The notes: generated by a model from the letters alone, not told the origin. A stretch of 10,407 bases of DNA from Cyclobacteriaceae bacterium (GCA_019751475.1 JAIENH010000145.1:1-10407), one strand, 5' to 3'. Positions 1 to 5,450 are shown, counted from the first letter of the stretch. A program made the numbers and translations.

Positions 1-230
1 GCTGGGCGCTGTTGGGCTGGGCCGTGAGTCATCGCATTGGCACACTCAGACCCGGAGAAGTGGCCGTGGCGGTAGCCGTCTCCACCAAACACCGCAAGGA
101 GTCGTTCGAAGCCTGTCAATACATCATCGATCGGCTAAAAGAGAAGGTGCCCATCTTTAAGAAGGAAGTTTTTGAGGATGGCGAAGAATGGGTGGGCGCT
201 CTTCCCACCATCAACACACAGTTAAACTGA
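1..230 (+). CDS. moaE: MoaE, molybdopterin synthase catalytic (large) subunit, C-terminal part
   Basis: This is the 3' end of a gene that begins before the window; the reading frame enters at base 3 and ends with TGA at 228-230. The visible residues match the C-terminal half of MoaE: an AVSHRIG-L-PGE block, a V-V-VSTKHR block, an F-A-QYIID-LK block and PIFKKE. The two lysines in the LK and FKKE positions correspond to the conserved active-site lysines of the family. MoaE pairs with the small subunit MoaD, which carries a C-terminal thiocarboxylate, and transfers sulfur to cyclic pyranopterin monophosphate to make molybdopterin in the cytoplasm. Other moa genes may lie upstream, but this cannot be seen. 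A TTG at base 12 could be read as a start, but homology clearly continues upstream of it, so the gene is cut by the window edge rather than short. Confidence 0.93.
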   Translation, partial: WALLGWAVSHRIGTLRPGEVAVAVAVSTKHRKESFEACQYIIDRLKEKVPIFKKEVFEDGEEWVGALPTINTQLN

Positions 231-239
231 ATTGAGGGT

Positions 240-377
240 CTATCGAGACACCTGCGAGACAATCATATAACCGAGCGTGACAATAGCTGCCGAGGCGAAG
301 AAGCCCGTAGCAACAATAACAAGCAAATCCCGATAAATCGGGCTCGCGATGATAGGGTGAAATTTGAACGTTTTCAT
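240..377 (-). CDS. small predicted single-pass membrane protein (45 aa), unrecognised
   Basis: A short minus-strand reading frame runs from ATG at 375-377 to TAG at 240-242 and encodes 45 residues. The first 16 residues are basic and polar (MKTFKFHPIIASPIYR). Residues 18-40 are almost entirely hydrophobic (LLVIVATGFFASAAIVTLGY within them), which fits one transmembrane helix. The tail is short (SQVSR). The start is preceded by an A-rich leader (AAAATAAAAACTAG on the coding strand), typical of this phylum. The stop lies 10 bases beyond the moaE stop on the opposite strand, so the two genes converge almost end to end. I do not recognise the family and assign no function. The hydrophobic profile, leader and tight fit favour a real gene, but at this length chance cannot be excluded. 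A 14-bp palindrome (329-342, CCCGAT-AA-ATCGGG) lies inside it. Confidence 0.5.
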   Translation of the reverse strand: MKTFKFHPIIASPIYRDLLVIVATGFFASAAIVTLGYMIVSQVSR

Positions 378-710
378 GTGCTAGTTTTTATTTTTTAAAG
401 GACACATGGAATCGTCTATTACAATACTCTGACCGTGGATAAACTCAGTGCATGACGATTTCATAGCCAACTTTTTCTTACGAAAATAATCTCCGTCAAA
501 TAGGTAAGTTTAGAAGAATGTACGGAGCCGAAGTGGGTGTAAGATTTTTCGCATCAACGATGAAAAAAAGTAGTGAAAATTAATCCACTTCTTAATTACC
601 CGTGCGGTAACTTGCTCATTATGTGAGTCATTCGAAAAAGCCGGCTGTTCAGCCAATGGAATTTTGCCAGCAAATAAACCCTGATCGAAATAAAGAATTT
701 TAGTAAAAAA
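378..710. other. non-coding interval between the small membrane-protein ORF and moaC
   Basis: No convincing gene is visible in these 333 bases. The longest open stretch on the plus strand (467-583) yields only a 21-residue peptide from its ATG at 518 and resembles nothing I know. The left part should carry the leader and promoter of the small minus-strand ORF. The right part holds a terminator-like hairpin for moaC, listed separately. A separated complementary pair, CTCCGT (491-496) and ACGGAG (521-526), could form a weak stem. I see no tRNA, riboswitch or recognisable mobile-element remnant. Confidence 0.5.
634..654 (-). terminator. candidate intrinsic terminator downstream of moaC
   Basis: Read on the minus strand, GGCTG-AA-CAGCC forms a perfect 5-bp stem with a 2-nt loop (650-654 with 643-647). 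It is followed by GG and a CTTTTTC run (634-641). It lies about 57 bases past the moaC stop, the right place and orientation to end that transcript. The stem is short and the U-run is only five, so this is a moderate call. Confidence 0.4.
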
Positions 711-1187
711 TCACTTCCGATGGAAGTCCTTCTTGCCGCCTGTTTTCTTCAAAAGGCGAATATTATCAATCACGATGTCGTGTGAAAGAGCCTTGCACAT
801 GTCGTACACCGTAAGAGCAGCAATGGAGACAGCCGTAAGCGCTTCCATCTCCACCCCTGTCTTTCCCATAAGGGTGGCCGAGGCCTCAATAACTACGCAG
901 TCTTTCTTAATATCAAATTTTAGTTGGCAGTCTTCCAGGCCAAGCGGGTGACACAATGGAATCAACTCCGAAGTTTTTTTTGCGCCCATCACACCCGCCA
1001 GCAAAGCCGTTTGAAAAACCGGGCCCTTGCGGGTATTCAACTCATTGTCTTTGATTTCTTTCAGGATTTTCTTTCCCAGCCGTACGGTGGCCTGGGCCAC
1101 AGCCACCCGTTTGGTAATTTTCTTTTCCGAAACATCTACCATTCTCGGATCACCCGAACGGCCTACGTGACTTAACCTGTTTTTCAT
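711..1187 (-). CDS. moaC: MoaC, cyclic pyranopterin monophosphate synthase
   Basis: MoaC converts the GTP-derived 3',8-cyclo intermediate made by MoaA into cyclic pyranopterin monophosphate, the first stable Moco precursor, in the cytoplasm. The 158-aa product covers the whole family length and shows its diagnostic blocks: MVDVSEK (16-22), KGPVFQTALLAG (54-65), ELIPLCHPL (74-82), GKTGVEMEALTA (108-119) and YDMCKAL (128-134). Residues equivalent to known catalytic positions are present, including K54, H80, E113, D129 and K132. The C-terminus ends in the usual RLL-K-GGK block. The start is ATG at 1185-1187, giving the N-terminal SHVGRSGDPRMVDVS typical of the family. It diverges from moeA across 32 bp and is followed by a possible terminator. 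Nothing appears truncated or unusual. Confidence 0.97.
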   Translation of the reverse strand: MKNRLSHVGRSGDPRMVDVSEKKITKRVAVAQATVRLGKKILKEIKDNELNTRKGPVFQTALLAGVMGAKKTSELIPLCHPLGLEDCQLKFDIKKDCVVIEASATLMGKTGVEMEALTAVSIAALTVYDMCKALSHDIVIDNIRLLKKTGGKKDFHRK

Positions 1188-1219
1188 TTCTCTTATCTTA
1201 CATCAAAAATAACCATTTC
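1188..1219. promoter_or_regulatory. 32-bp divergent moaC/moeA start region with a Bacteroidetes-type -7 box
   Basis: The two Moco genes start back to back with only 32 bp between their ATGs, so promoter elements must overlap coding sequence. On the minus strand, TATTTTTG (1204-1211) is an exact match to the TAnnTTTG -7 box and would give moaC a leader of roughly 10 nt. I find no good -33 TTTG partner for it; the required position falls inside moeA. On the plus strand, TATCTTAC (1195-1202) is a looser match that could serve moeA. Promoter function is inferred from the motif only. Confidence 0.35.
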
Positions 1220-2410
1220 ATGGTCAGCGTCTCAGAAGCCACCTCCCTGATTCAGGAACACCTGTTCAAACCGTCTATTGAACAAGTGCCTATCACGAAG
1301 GCAATTGGCCGGGTATTGGTCGAGCCAATCAAGGCTGACCGCGATTTCCCGCCTTTTCACCGTGTAGCGATGGATGGCATTGCTATTCATTTCGAGACCT
1401 TTAAAAGGGGCTTTCGAGAGTTTCCTATCGAAGGCACACAGGCAGCTGGACAGCCGGGTTATACACTTCGCGATAATCAAAACTGTATTGAGGTAATGAC
1501 CGGTGCGCTTCTACCCTATGGCACGGACACGGTTATCCGATACGAAGATGTAGATATAAAAAATGGCATCGCAATCGTAAAGGCAGGTGTGCTTGTTGAG
1601 CCACGTCAAAGTATTCATGCACAAGCAGCTGATGCACGGCAAGGTGAGACATTGCTTTCTCCGAGTACGCGTCTTGCCGCATCCGAAATAGCCTTACTTG
1701 CTTCGGTGGGTAAGTCGACAGTAGAGATTTTTTCTTTTCCGAAGACTGCCATCATCTCTACCGGAAATGAACTCGTGGCAATTGATGCCACACCGCTCGA
1801 CTACCAAATCAGAACCTCCAACAGCTACTCCATTCAGGCAGCACTAAGCTCCATGGGATGCTCATCTGATATCTTTCACATCAAAGACGATCGCTCGCAA
1901 CTAGAAAAAAATCTTACGAATATTATCAATCAATATGAGTTGATCATTTTAACTGGTGGGGTCTCAAAGGGCAAATTTGATTTTGTACCTATGACATTGG
2001 AGTCGCTTGGCATTCAAAAACATTTTCACCAGGTGAGTCAAAAGCCTGGCAAGCCATTTTGGTTTGGTTCCTCCAATAATAAAACCGTGTTCGCCCTTCC
2101 GGGGAATCCTGTTTCAACGTTCTTGTGCTTCTATCGCTACATCCGGCCCTGGCTCGAAAGAAGTATGGGTTTACAATCTTCCATTCCGCAAGTTATTCTC
2201 GGGCAGGATTTTAAATTCAAAGCCGAACTCACCTACTTCCTACAAGTAAAAACTAAAAATGAATCGGGCTTACTGATCGGCCAACCCATAGCTGGTGGGG
2301 GCTCCGGTGACTTTGCCAATCTCAAAGATGTGGATGGGTTTCTGGAATTGCCAGCAACCAAAAGTGAGTTTAAGAAAGGAGAGCCATTCGATTATTATGG
2401 GTTTAGATAA
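1220..2410 (+). CDS. moeA: MoeA, molybdopterin molybdenumtransferase
   Basis: MoeA ligates molybdate into adenylylated molybdopterin, the last step of basic Moco synthesis, in the cytoplasm. The 396-aa protein is close to the usual family length of about 400 and shows all domains in order: PPFHRVAMDG (44-53, containing the conserved AMDG), EVMTGALLPYGTDTVIRYED (91-110), a long middle block SIHAQAADARQGE (131-143), then the MoCF-binding domain with ISTGNEL (179-185), RTSNSY (198-203), LTGGVSKGKFDFV (244-256), KPGKPF (275-280) and ALPGNPVSTF (292-301). The C-terminal domain ends in GSGDFANLKDVDGFLELP (361-378). The first motif reads FHRVAMDGIAI where E. coli-type enzymes have FDNSAMDGYA; I take this as lineage variation because the AMDG core is intact. 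The ATG at 1220 gives the expected N-terminus. The stop is one base from the higA stop on the other strand. Confidence 0.96.
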   Translation: MVSVSEATSLIQEHLFKPSIEQVPITKAIGRVLVEPIKADRDFPPFHRVAMDGIAIHFETFKRGFREFPIEGTQAAGQPGYTLRDNQNCIEVMTGALLPYGTDTVIRYEDVDIKNGIAIVKAGVLVEPRQSIHAQAADARQGETLLSPSTRLAASEIALLASVGKSTVEIFSFPKTAIISTGNELVAIDATPLDYQIRTSNSYSIQAALSSMGCSSDIFHIKDDRSQLEKNLTNIINQYELIILTGGVSKGKFDFVPMTLESLGIQKHFHQVSQKPGKPFWFGSSNNKTVFALPGNPVSTFLCFYRYIRPWLERSMGLQSSIPQVILGQDFKFKAELTYFLQVKTKNESGLLIGQPIAGGGSGDFANLKDVDGFLELPATKSEFKKGEPFDYYGFR

Positions 2411-2411
2411 G

Positions 2412-2792
2412 CTAGGCGGCATTTCGCTTTGCCTCTTTAATAAGAATTTCAGCAGGCAAATGGAGAAGAGTACTGAGATTTCTAATCATTCGAAGTGACA
2501 ATGACACCTTTCGAGCCAAGACTTTCGACACGGTGCCTTTGTCGCCTATTGCCGGCACAAGGTCTGCAGGTGTGAATCCCAAGTCTTCCATCCTTACTTT
2601 AATAGCATCAACGGGATCGGGAATATCAATGGGGAAATGTTCGTCTTCGTATTGTTCAATCAATAACAAAAGTAATTTCAACTCCTTTCCCTCAGATGTT
2701 TTCTTGTCAGGATTCATATCCAAGAGCTGATCAACCCGCGTCAAAGCGGCTTCATAGTCTTTTTTGCTTTCCAGTAATAGCCATCTTCTCAT
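2412..2792 (-). CDS. higA: HigA-family antitoxin, HTH transcriptional regulator
   Basis: This is the antitoxin half of a type II toxin-antitoxin pair. The 126-aa product matches the COG5499-type HigA antitoxins that partner HigB-family (PF09907) toxins. It has an acidic helical N-terminus (DYEAAL-R-DQLLD, 12-25), the motif LLLLIEQYEDEHFPI (41-55) and the transition PDPVDAIKVRMEDLG (59-72), then a helix-turn-helix region at about 62-115 with VSKVLARK (88-95) and LSLRMIRNL (98-106). Members bind and neutralise the toxin and usually repress their own operon; both roles are inferred here. The ATG at 2790-2792 lies 5 nt after the ancestral higB stop (TAG, 2798-2800), a typical operon spacing. The inserted element now puts 65 nt between the new higB stop and this start. 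The 3' end converges on moeA with one base between stops and no clear terminator. Confidence 0.88.
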   Translation of the reverse strand: MRRWLLLESKKDYEAALTRVDQLLDMNPDKKTSEGKELKLLLLLIEQYEDEHFPIDIPDPVDAIKVRMEDLGFTPADLVPAIGDKGTVSKVLARKVSLSLRMIRNLSTLLHLPAEILIKEAKRNAA

Positions 2793-2797
2793 AGAAT

Positions 2798-2824
2798 CTA
2801 CACTTTTAAAACATTTATCTTAGT
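2798..2824 (-). pseudogene. higB: orphaned 3' end of higB left beyond the insertion
   Basis: On the minus strand, directly after the inserted element, ACTAAG-ATAAATGTTTTAAAAGTGTAG reads T-K-I-N-V-L-K-V-stop. Joined to the residues before the element, after removing the element and one copy of the 6-bp repeat, the C-terminus becomes GTHAE-C-N/T-K-INVLKV. This matches the usual HigB ending GTHAEYDKI followed by a few residues. The stop (2798-2800) is then 5 nt from higA. It is no longer translated as part of higB because a stop inside the element comes first. Confidence 0.75.
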
Positions 2825-2986
2825 GGCATCTCTAAAAACCCCATGAACAATGAAACGTCATTCCGGCCTTTGAGCCTGCCTGCGCGTAGCCGCTTCGGCA
2901 AAGGCTGGCCGGAATCTTGATTTCACCATTGCGCAAGCGGATACCGGAACAAGTCCGGTATGACTGCAAGGGTTTTTAGAGACGCC
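2825..2986. mobile_element. 162-bp MITE-like non-autonomous element inserted in higB
   Basis: The ends are 17-bp terminal inverted repeats: GGCATCTCTAAAAACCC (2825-2841) and GGGTTTTTAGAGACGCC (2970-2986). They match at 16 of 17 positions when one is reverse-complemented. Just inside lies a second inverted pair, GTCATTCCGG (2857-2866) and CCGGTATGAC (2955-2964), matching at 9 of 10. The element carries no transposase and would have to be moved in trans by an insertion sequence with similar ends; none is in this window, and I cannot name the family. Flanking 6-bp direct repeats and restoration of the higB frame on removal support a real insertion rather than a chance palindrome. Its interior is G+C-rich and strongly folded, unlike the flanking gene. 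Confidence 0.8.
2857..2964. repeat. two REP-like hairpins inside the element
   Basis: The first hairpin pairs ATTCCGGCC (2860-2868) with GGCCGGAAT (2907-2915). Inside it, CCTTTG (2867-2872) can alternatively pair with CAAAGG (2899-2904), and GCCG-CTT-CGGC (2889-2899) can form a small tip. The second is ATACCGGA-ACAAG-TCCGGTAT (2941-2961), a perfect 8-bp stem with a 5-nt loop. Between them sits the palindrome TTGCGCAA (2929-2936). The outer ends share GTCAT(T/A)CCGG in opposite orientation. Such GTCAT-CCGG palindromes resemble bacterial interspersed repeats. In RNA from the minus strand they would lie between higB and higA. Confidence 0.75.
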
Positions 2987-3259
2987 CTTATTGCATTCGG
3001 CATGCGTGCCGATCCATTTTACTTGAATGGATTTATACTTAAAACTAAATCGAACAACCAGTCGATAGTTGTTTCCCTTAATGTTAAACACGACTCTTCC
3101 ATCACCCACCCAATCAGTAGAAGGATAAATCTGCTTTACCTCGCTAAAGTTGCTCCACGCTGCTTTTCGACATATTCTATACCATGTCTCCAGAGGTTCT
3201 TGGGCATCAGCATGAGTTTGGTAAAACTCCATCAGGGTCCTCCGGCTGATAACGTTCAC
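2858..3259 (-). CDS. higB: HigB-family toxin with its C-terminus replaced by element-encoded sequence
   Basis: HigB toxins of this family (PF09907, RelE-like fold) are mRNA-cleaving enzymes. Residues 1-91 match the family well: NVISRRTLMEF (2-12), a DAQEPLETWYR block (18-28), AAWSNFSEVKQIYPSTDWVG (33-52), RVVFNIKGNNYRLVVRF (55-71) and WIGTHAE (82-88). After N90-K91 the sequence leaves the family and runs 42 further residues through the inserted element to a TGA at 2858-2860, giving 133 aa instead of a reconstructed 97. Only the last 6 native residues (INVLKV) are lost, so the fold may survive, but activity is unknown. The start is GTG (3257-3259), the earliest possible because an in-frame TGA precedes it; it places NVISRRTL at the N-terminus as in relatives. 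A -7 box ending 4 nt before the GTG suggests a leaderless or nearly leaderless transcript. Confidence 0.85.
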   Translation of the reverse strand: MNVISRRTLMEFYQTHADAQEPLETWYRICRKAAWSNFSEVKQIYPSTDWVGDGRVVFNIKGNNYRLVVRFSFKYKSIQVKWIGTHAECNKGVSKNPCSHTGLVPVSACAMVKSRFRPAFAEAATRRQAQRPE

Positions 3260-3263
3260 ATTT

Positions 3264-3294
3264 CAAAGGTAGGAGTTGGTATTTTGCCAACCAA
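3264..3294 (-). promoter_or_regulatory. higBA promoter with a possible operator palindrome
   Basis: On the minus strand, TTGG (3291-3294), a 19-bp spacer and TACCTTTG (3264-3271) fit the Bacteroidetes -33/-7 pattern, with the -7 box an exact TAnnTTTG match. The box ends 4 nt before the GTG start of higB, implying a very short or absent leader. The inverted repeat GTTGG-N7-CCAAC (3275-3291) sits between the two boxes, where a bound repressor would block RNA polymerase. It is a plausible HigA operator; this is an inference from position and symmetry. Confidence 0.5.
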
Positions 3295-3299
3295 CATTA

Positions 3300-3330
3300 T
3301 TTCGCATTTAAGAAATTGACGTTAATTTTG
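3300..3330 (+). promoter_or_regulatory. candidate ffh promoter
   Basis: TTTC (3300-3303), a 19-bp spacer and TAATTTTG (3323-3330) match the Bacteroidetes TTTG / TAnnTTTG arrangement, with one change in the -33 box. Transcription would start near 3337, giving ffh a leader of about 35 nt. It lies back to back with the higBA promoter, so the two could influence each other. Confidence 0.5.
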
Positions 3331-3371
3331 AGGCCTGTTTTGAAATTTCATCGTTACAAAAGCCCGGTTTC

Positions 3372-4703
3372 ATGTTTGATAATTTAAGTCTAAAGCTCGA
3401 AAAGGCCTTCCAAACCCTGAAAGGCCAGGGAAGAATCACGGAGATAAATGTAGCCGGTACCATCAAGGAAATCCGCAAGGCCTTGATTGACGCTGATGTC
3501 AATTACAAAGTAGCGAAAGAAGTTACAGATGAAATTAAGGAGAAAGCGCTGGGTCAAAATGTTTTGACGGCCATTTCACCGGGTCAACTGTTGACCAAGA
3601 TCACAAACGATGAACTTACCCGCCTGATGGGCGGTGAAAGCGAAGACATCAAAATTGAGGGCAACCCTGCTGTCATTTTGATTGCTGGTTTGCAAGGTTC
3701 TGGTAAGACCACCTTTTCAGGGAAACTGGCCAACTACATCAAACGCCAGGGCCGAAGTGTGATGCTCACCGCCTGTGATATCTACCGCCCGGCAGCGATA
3801 GATCAATTGAAAGTGTTGGGCACGCAGGTAGGTGTTGAAGTTTATGCCGAACCTGAAAACAAAGATGCAGTCCAGATCGCGAAGGCAGCTTTAGAGCACG
3901 CAAAGAAAAATAATATTCGTGTTGTCATTGTGGATACAGCCGGCCGATTGGCGGTAGACAAGGCCATGATGGATGAGATAGCGCGCCTCAAGGAAGCACT
4001 CAAGCCATCGGAGACATTGTTTGTGGTTGACTCGATGACAGGTCAGGATGCAGTCAACACCGCCAAGACATTTAATGAACGACTAAACTTTGATGGAGTC
4101 GTTCTTACCAAACTGGATGGTGACACTCGAGGTGGTGCGGCTTTGTCAATTCGCAGGGTTGTTGAGAAGCCCATTAAGTTTGTAAGCTCGGGAGAAAAAA
4201 TGGAAGCCCTTGATCGCTTCTATCCCGACCGTATGGCAGGTCGGATCTTGGGAATGGGCGATGTGGTGAGCTTAGTAGAAAAAGCCCAGGAAACCTTCAG
4301 TGAAGAAGAGGCCGCGCGGTTGCAAAAGAAATTCCGCAAGAACCAGTTCGATTTCAATGACTTTCTCAGCCAACTGGAGCAGATCAAGAAGATGGGCAAT
4401 ATGAAAGACCTGCTTGGAATGGTGCCGGGCATGGGTAAGGCACTGAAAGATGTGGATATTGATGACAATTCTTTTAAGCCGGTGGAGGCAATCATAAGAT
4501 CCATGACCATCAGCGAACGTGAAAATCCCGATACCATTAACAGCAGTCGCAAAAACAGGATCGCTAAAGGAAGCGGCACATCCGTTCAGCAGGTTAACCA
4601 ATTGCTGAAACAGTTTGAAGATATGCGCAAAATGATGAAGACGATGAACAAAATGGGGGGTGGCAGGCGGGCATTATCGGCTTTAAATCCATTTGGTCGT
4701 TAA
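3372..4703 (+). CDS. ffh: Ffh, signal recognition particle protein (SRP54 GTPase)
   Basis: Ffh binds hydrophobic signal sequences as they leave the ribosome and, with SRP RNA and the receptor FtsY, delivers nascent membrane proteins to the translocon. The 443-aa product has the full N-G-M layout. The N domain (about 1-90) includes IRKALIDADVNYKVAKE (34-50). The G domain has the P-loop GLQGSGKTT (106-114), CDIYRPAAIDQL (135-146), DTAGR (188-192) and TKLDGDTRGGAALS (246-259). The M domain begins near GMGDVVSLVEKAQE (294-307) and ends with the RNA-binding block SRKNRIAKGSGTSVQQVNQL (392-411), then methionine-rich helices (MRKMMKTMNKMGG, 418-430). Length and all GTPase motifs are normal. The ATG at 3372 gives the conserved MFDNLS-KLEKAF start. 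No SRP RNA gene is visible nearby. Transcription should stop at the hairpin about 100 bp downstream. Confidence 0.98.
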   Translation: MFDNLSLKLEKAFQTLKGQGRITEINVAGTIKEIRKALIDADVNYKVAKEVTDEIKEKALGQNVLTAISPGQLLTKITNDELTRLMGGESEDIKIEGNPAVILIAGLQGSGKTTFSGKLANYIKRQGRSVMLTACDIYRPAAIDQLKVLGTQVGVEVYAEPENKDAVQIAKAALEHAKKNNIRVVIVDTAGRLAVDKAMMDEIARLKEALKPSETLFVVDSMTGQDAVNTAKTFNERLNFDGVVLTKLDGDTRGGAALSIRRVVEKPIKFVSSGEKMEALDRFYPDRMAGRILGMGDVVSLVEKAQETFSEEEAARLQKKFRKNQFDFNDFLSQLEQIKKMGNMKDLLGMVPGMGKALKDVDIDDNSFKPVEAIIRSMTISERENPDTINSSRKNRIAKGSGTSVQQVNQLLKQFEDMRKMMKTMNKMGGGRRALSALNPFGR

Positions 4704-4806
4704 GCGGTTGTTAAAATTTGATGAACGGTCAGTAGTATGAAAACTAAGTCGGCCCTGCTTTCGTTAGAGAAAGTGTTTACAGGTACTATAAAAATTCCGA
4801 AAGTGT

Positions 4807-4842
4807 CCCTCCCGCAAATTCCGGGAGGGCATTTTTGTTTTT
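4807..4842 (+). terminator. strong intrinsic terminator after ffh
   Basis: CCCTCCCG (4807-4814), a 7-nt loop and CGGGAGGG (4822-4829) make a perfect G+C-rich 8-bp stem. It is followed by CATTTTTGTTTTTTATT, a good T-rich tail on the plus strand. It lies 103 bases past the ffh stop and 35 bases before the next gene, so it should separate the two transcripts. Confidence 0.9.
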
Positions 4843-4876
4843 TATTCATCAACAAACAATTTAAACCAAAACAAAC

Positions 4877-5377
4877 ATGATTCGATCTCTTTCCATCATT
4901 CTGTTGGCGCTGATAGCGACTGTAGGATTAGCACAAGACAAAAAAATGCCCAGCCCCCCCGCCAAAGCGGAAGGCACCATCGGGGCAGCCAAAATAACTA
5001 TTGACTACCACCAGCCTTCTGCGCGTGGCAGGAAAATGTTAGGCGGAATAAATCCTTACGGGGAAGTATGGAGAACGGGTGCAAACGCCACCACTTCGTT
5101 TGACGTAAGTGCTCCCGTGAAAATTGAAGGCAAAGATTTGGCTGCCGGCAAATACGGATTGTACACCATTCCTGGTGAAAACGAATGGACGATCATTATC
5201 AACAAAGGAATAAAGTGGGGCGCCTACGATTACAAGCAAGCCGATGATGTGCTGCGCGTAACGGTAAAGCCCGCCAAGACTGACAGCTTTGTAGAGACCT
5301 TTAACATCGCAGTTGAGAAAGACCAGGTAGTATTGAAGTGGGAGAATACGATGGTGGCCTTTAAGGTGAAGGGGTAG
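4877..5377 (+). CDS. secreted DUF2911-family protein
   Basis: The 166-aa product starts with a Sec signal peptide (basic MIR, hydrophobic SIILLALIATVGL, likely cleavage after about A19-Q20) and should be exported to the periplasm or beyond. The mature part matches the DUF2911 family common in Bacteroidetes: SARGRKMLGGINPYGEVWRT (48-67), GANATT (68-73), VKIEGKDLAAGKYGLYTIP (81-99), then EWTIIINKG-KWGAYDY (103-119) and DVLRVTV (124-130). The function of the family is not established and I assign none. The ATG at 4877 follows an A-rich leader and gives a clean signal peptide. It is probably monocistronic, with a terminator on each side. A run of seven C's (4954-4960) near the 5' end is a place where sequencing slips, but the frame is intact. 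Confidence 0.88.
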   Translation: MIRSLSIILLALIATVGLAQDKKMPSPPAKAEGTIGAAKITIDYHQPSARGRKMLGGINPYGEVWRTGANATTSFDVSAPVKIEGKDLAAGKYGLYTIPGENEWTIIINKGIKWGAYDYKQADDVLRVTVKPAKTDSFVETFNIAVEKDQVVLKWENTMVAFKVKG

Positions 5378-5400
5378 ATTTCTTCCTGATAGGCAAATAA

Positions 5401-5433
5401 AAAACGGGGCCCGACTTTGTCGGACCCCGTTTT
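5401..5433. terminator. bidirectional terminator between the DUF2911 gene and susD
   Basis: AAAACGGGG (5401-5409) pairs with CCCCGTTTT (5425-5433), and CCGAC (5411-5415) with GTCGG (5419-5423) around a 3-nt loop, with one C/A mismatch between the two stem parts. The stem ends in A's on the left and T's on the right, so it works on both strands. It sits 23 bases past the DUF2911 stop and 17 bases past the susD stop, ending both convergent transcripts. Confidence 0.9.
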
Positions 5434-5450
5434 ACTTTAAGTATATTCTA

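Larger units (their letters stand above)
2819..2992. repeat. imperfect 6-bp target-site duplication flanking the element
   Basis: CTTAGT (2819-2824) and CTTATT (2987-2992) directly abut the two ends of the 162-bp element and agree at 5 of 6 bases. Removing the element plus one copy (168 bp, 56 codons) restores a continuous higB frame with a family-like end. That supports reading them as a target duplication that has since changed by one base. The single mismatch and short length leave some chance of coincidence. Confidence 0.6.

Noticed and set aside
238..249. GTCT-ATCG-AGAC hairpin as a moaE terminator
   Set aside because: A 4-bp stem without a following T-run.
329..342. Palindrome CCCGAT-AA-ATCGGG as a possible terminator or operator
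   Set aside because: It has no T-tract and lies inside the candidate 45-aa ORF; one short palindrome is weak evidence.
467..583. Plus-strand open stretch with a 21-residue peptide from the ATG at 518
   Set aside because: Too short, no recognisable family, no convincing start signals.
1263..1273. MoeA motif FHRVAMDGIAI differing from FDNSAMDGYA (encoded near 1349-1393) as a possible loss of function
   Set aside because: The AMDG core and all other motifs are intact, so this is more likely a lineage variant than a defect.
2411..2440. AGGC...GCCT stem followed by CTTTAA as a terminator between moeA and higA
   Set aside because: Only a 4-bp stem with a large loop and no real T-tract.
3304..4703. 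Long antisense open frames opposite ffh, and similar frames opposite susC, susD and moaC
   Set aside because: They overlap genes with clear family matches, lack family features of their own and are expected shadows of coding sequence.
4737..4880. A 47-codon open frame (ATG 4737, TGA 4878-4880) between ffh and the DUF2911 gene
   Set aside because: It runs straight through the strong terminator hairpin and T-tract and overlaps the next start codon; the peptide shows no recognisable pattern.
4954..4960. Run of seven C's as a possible frameshift in the DUF2911 gene
   Set aside because: The frame is continuous on both sides, from the signal peptide into the conserved domain.
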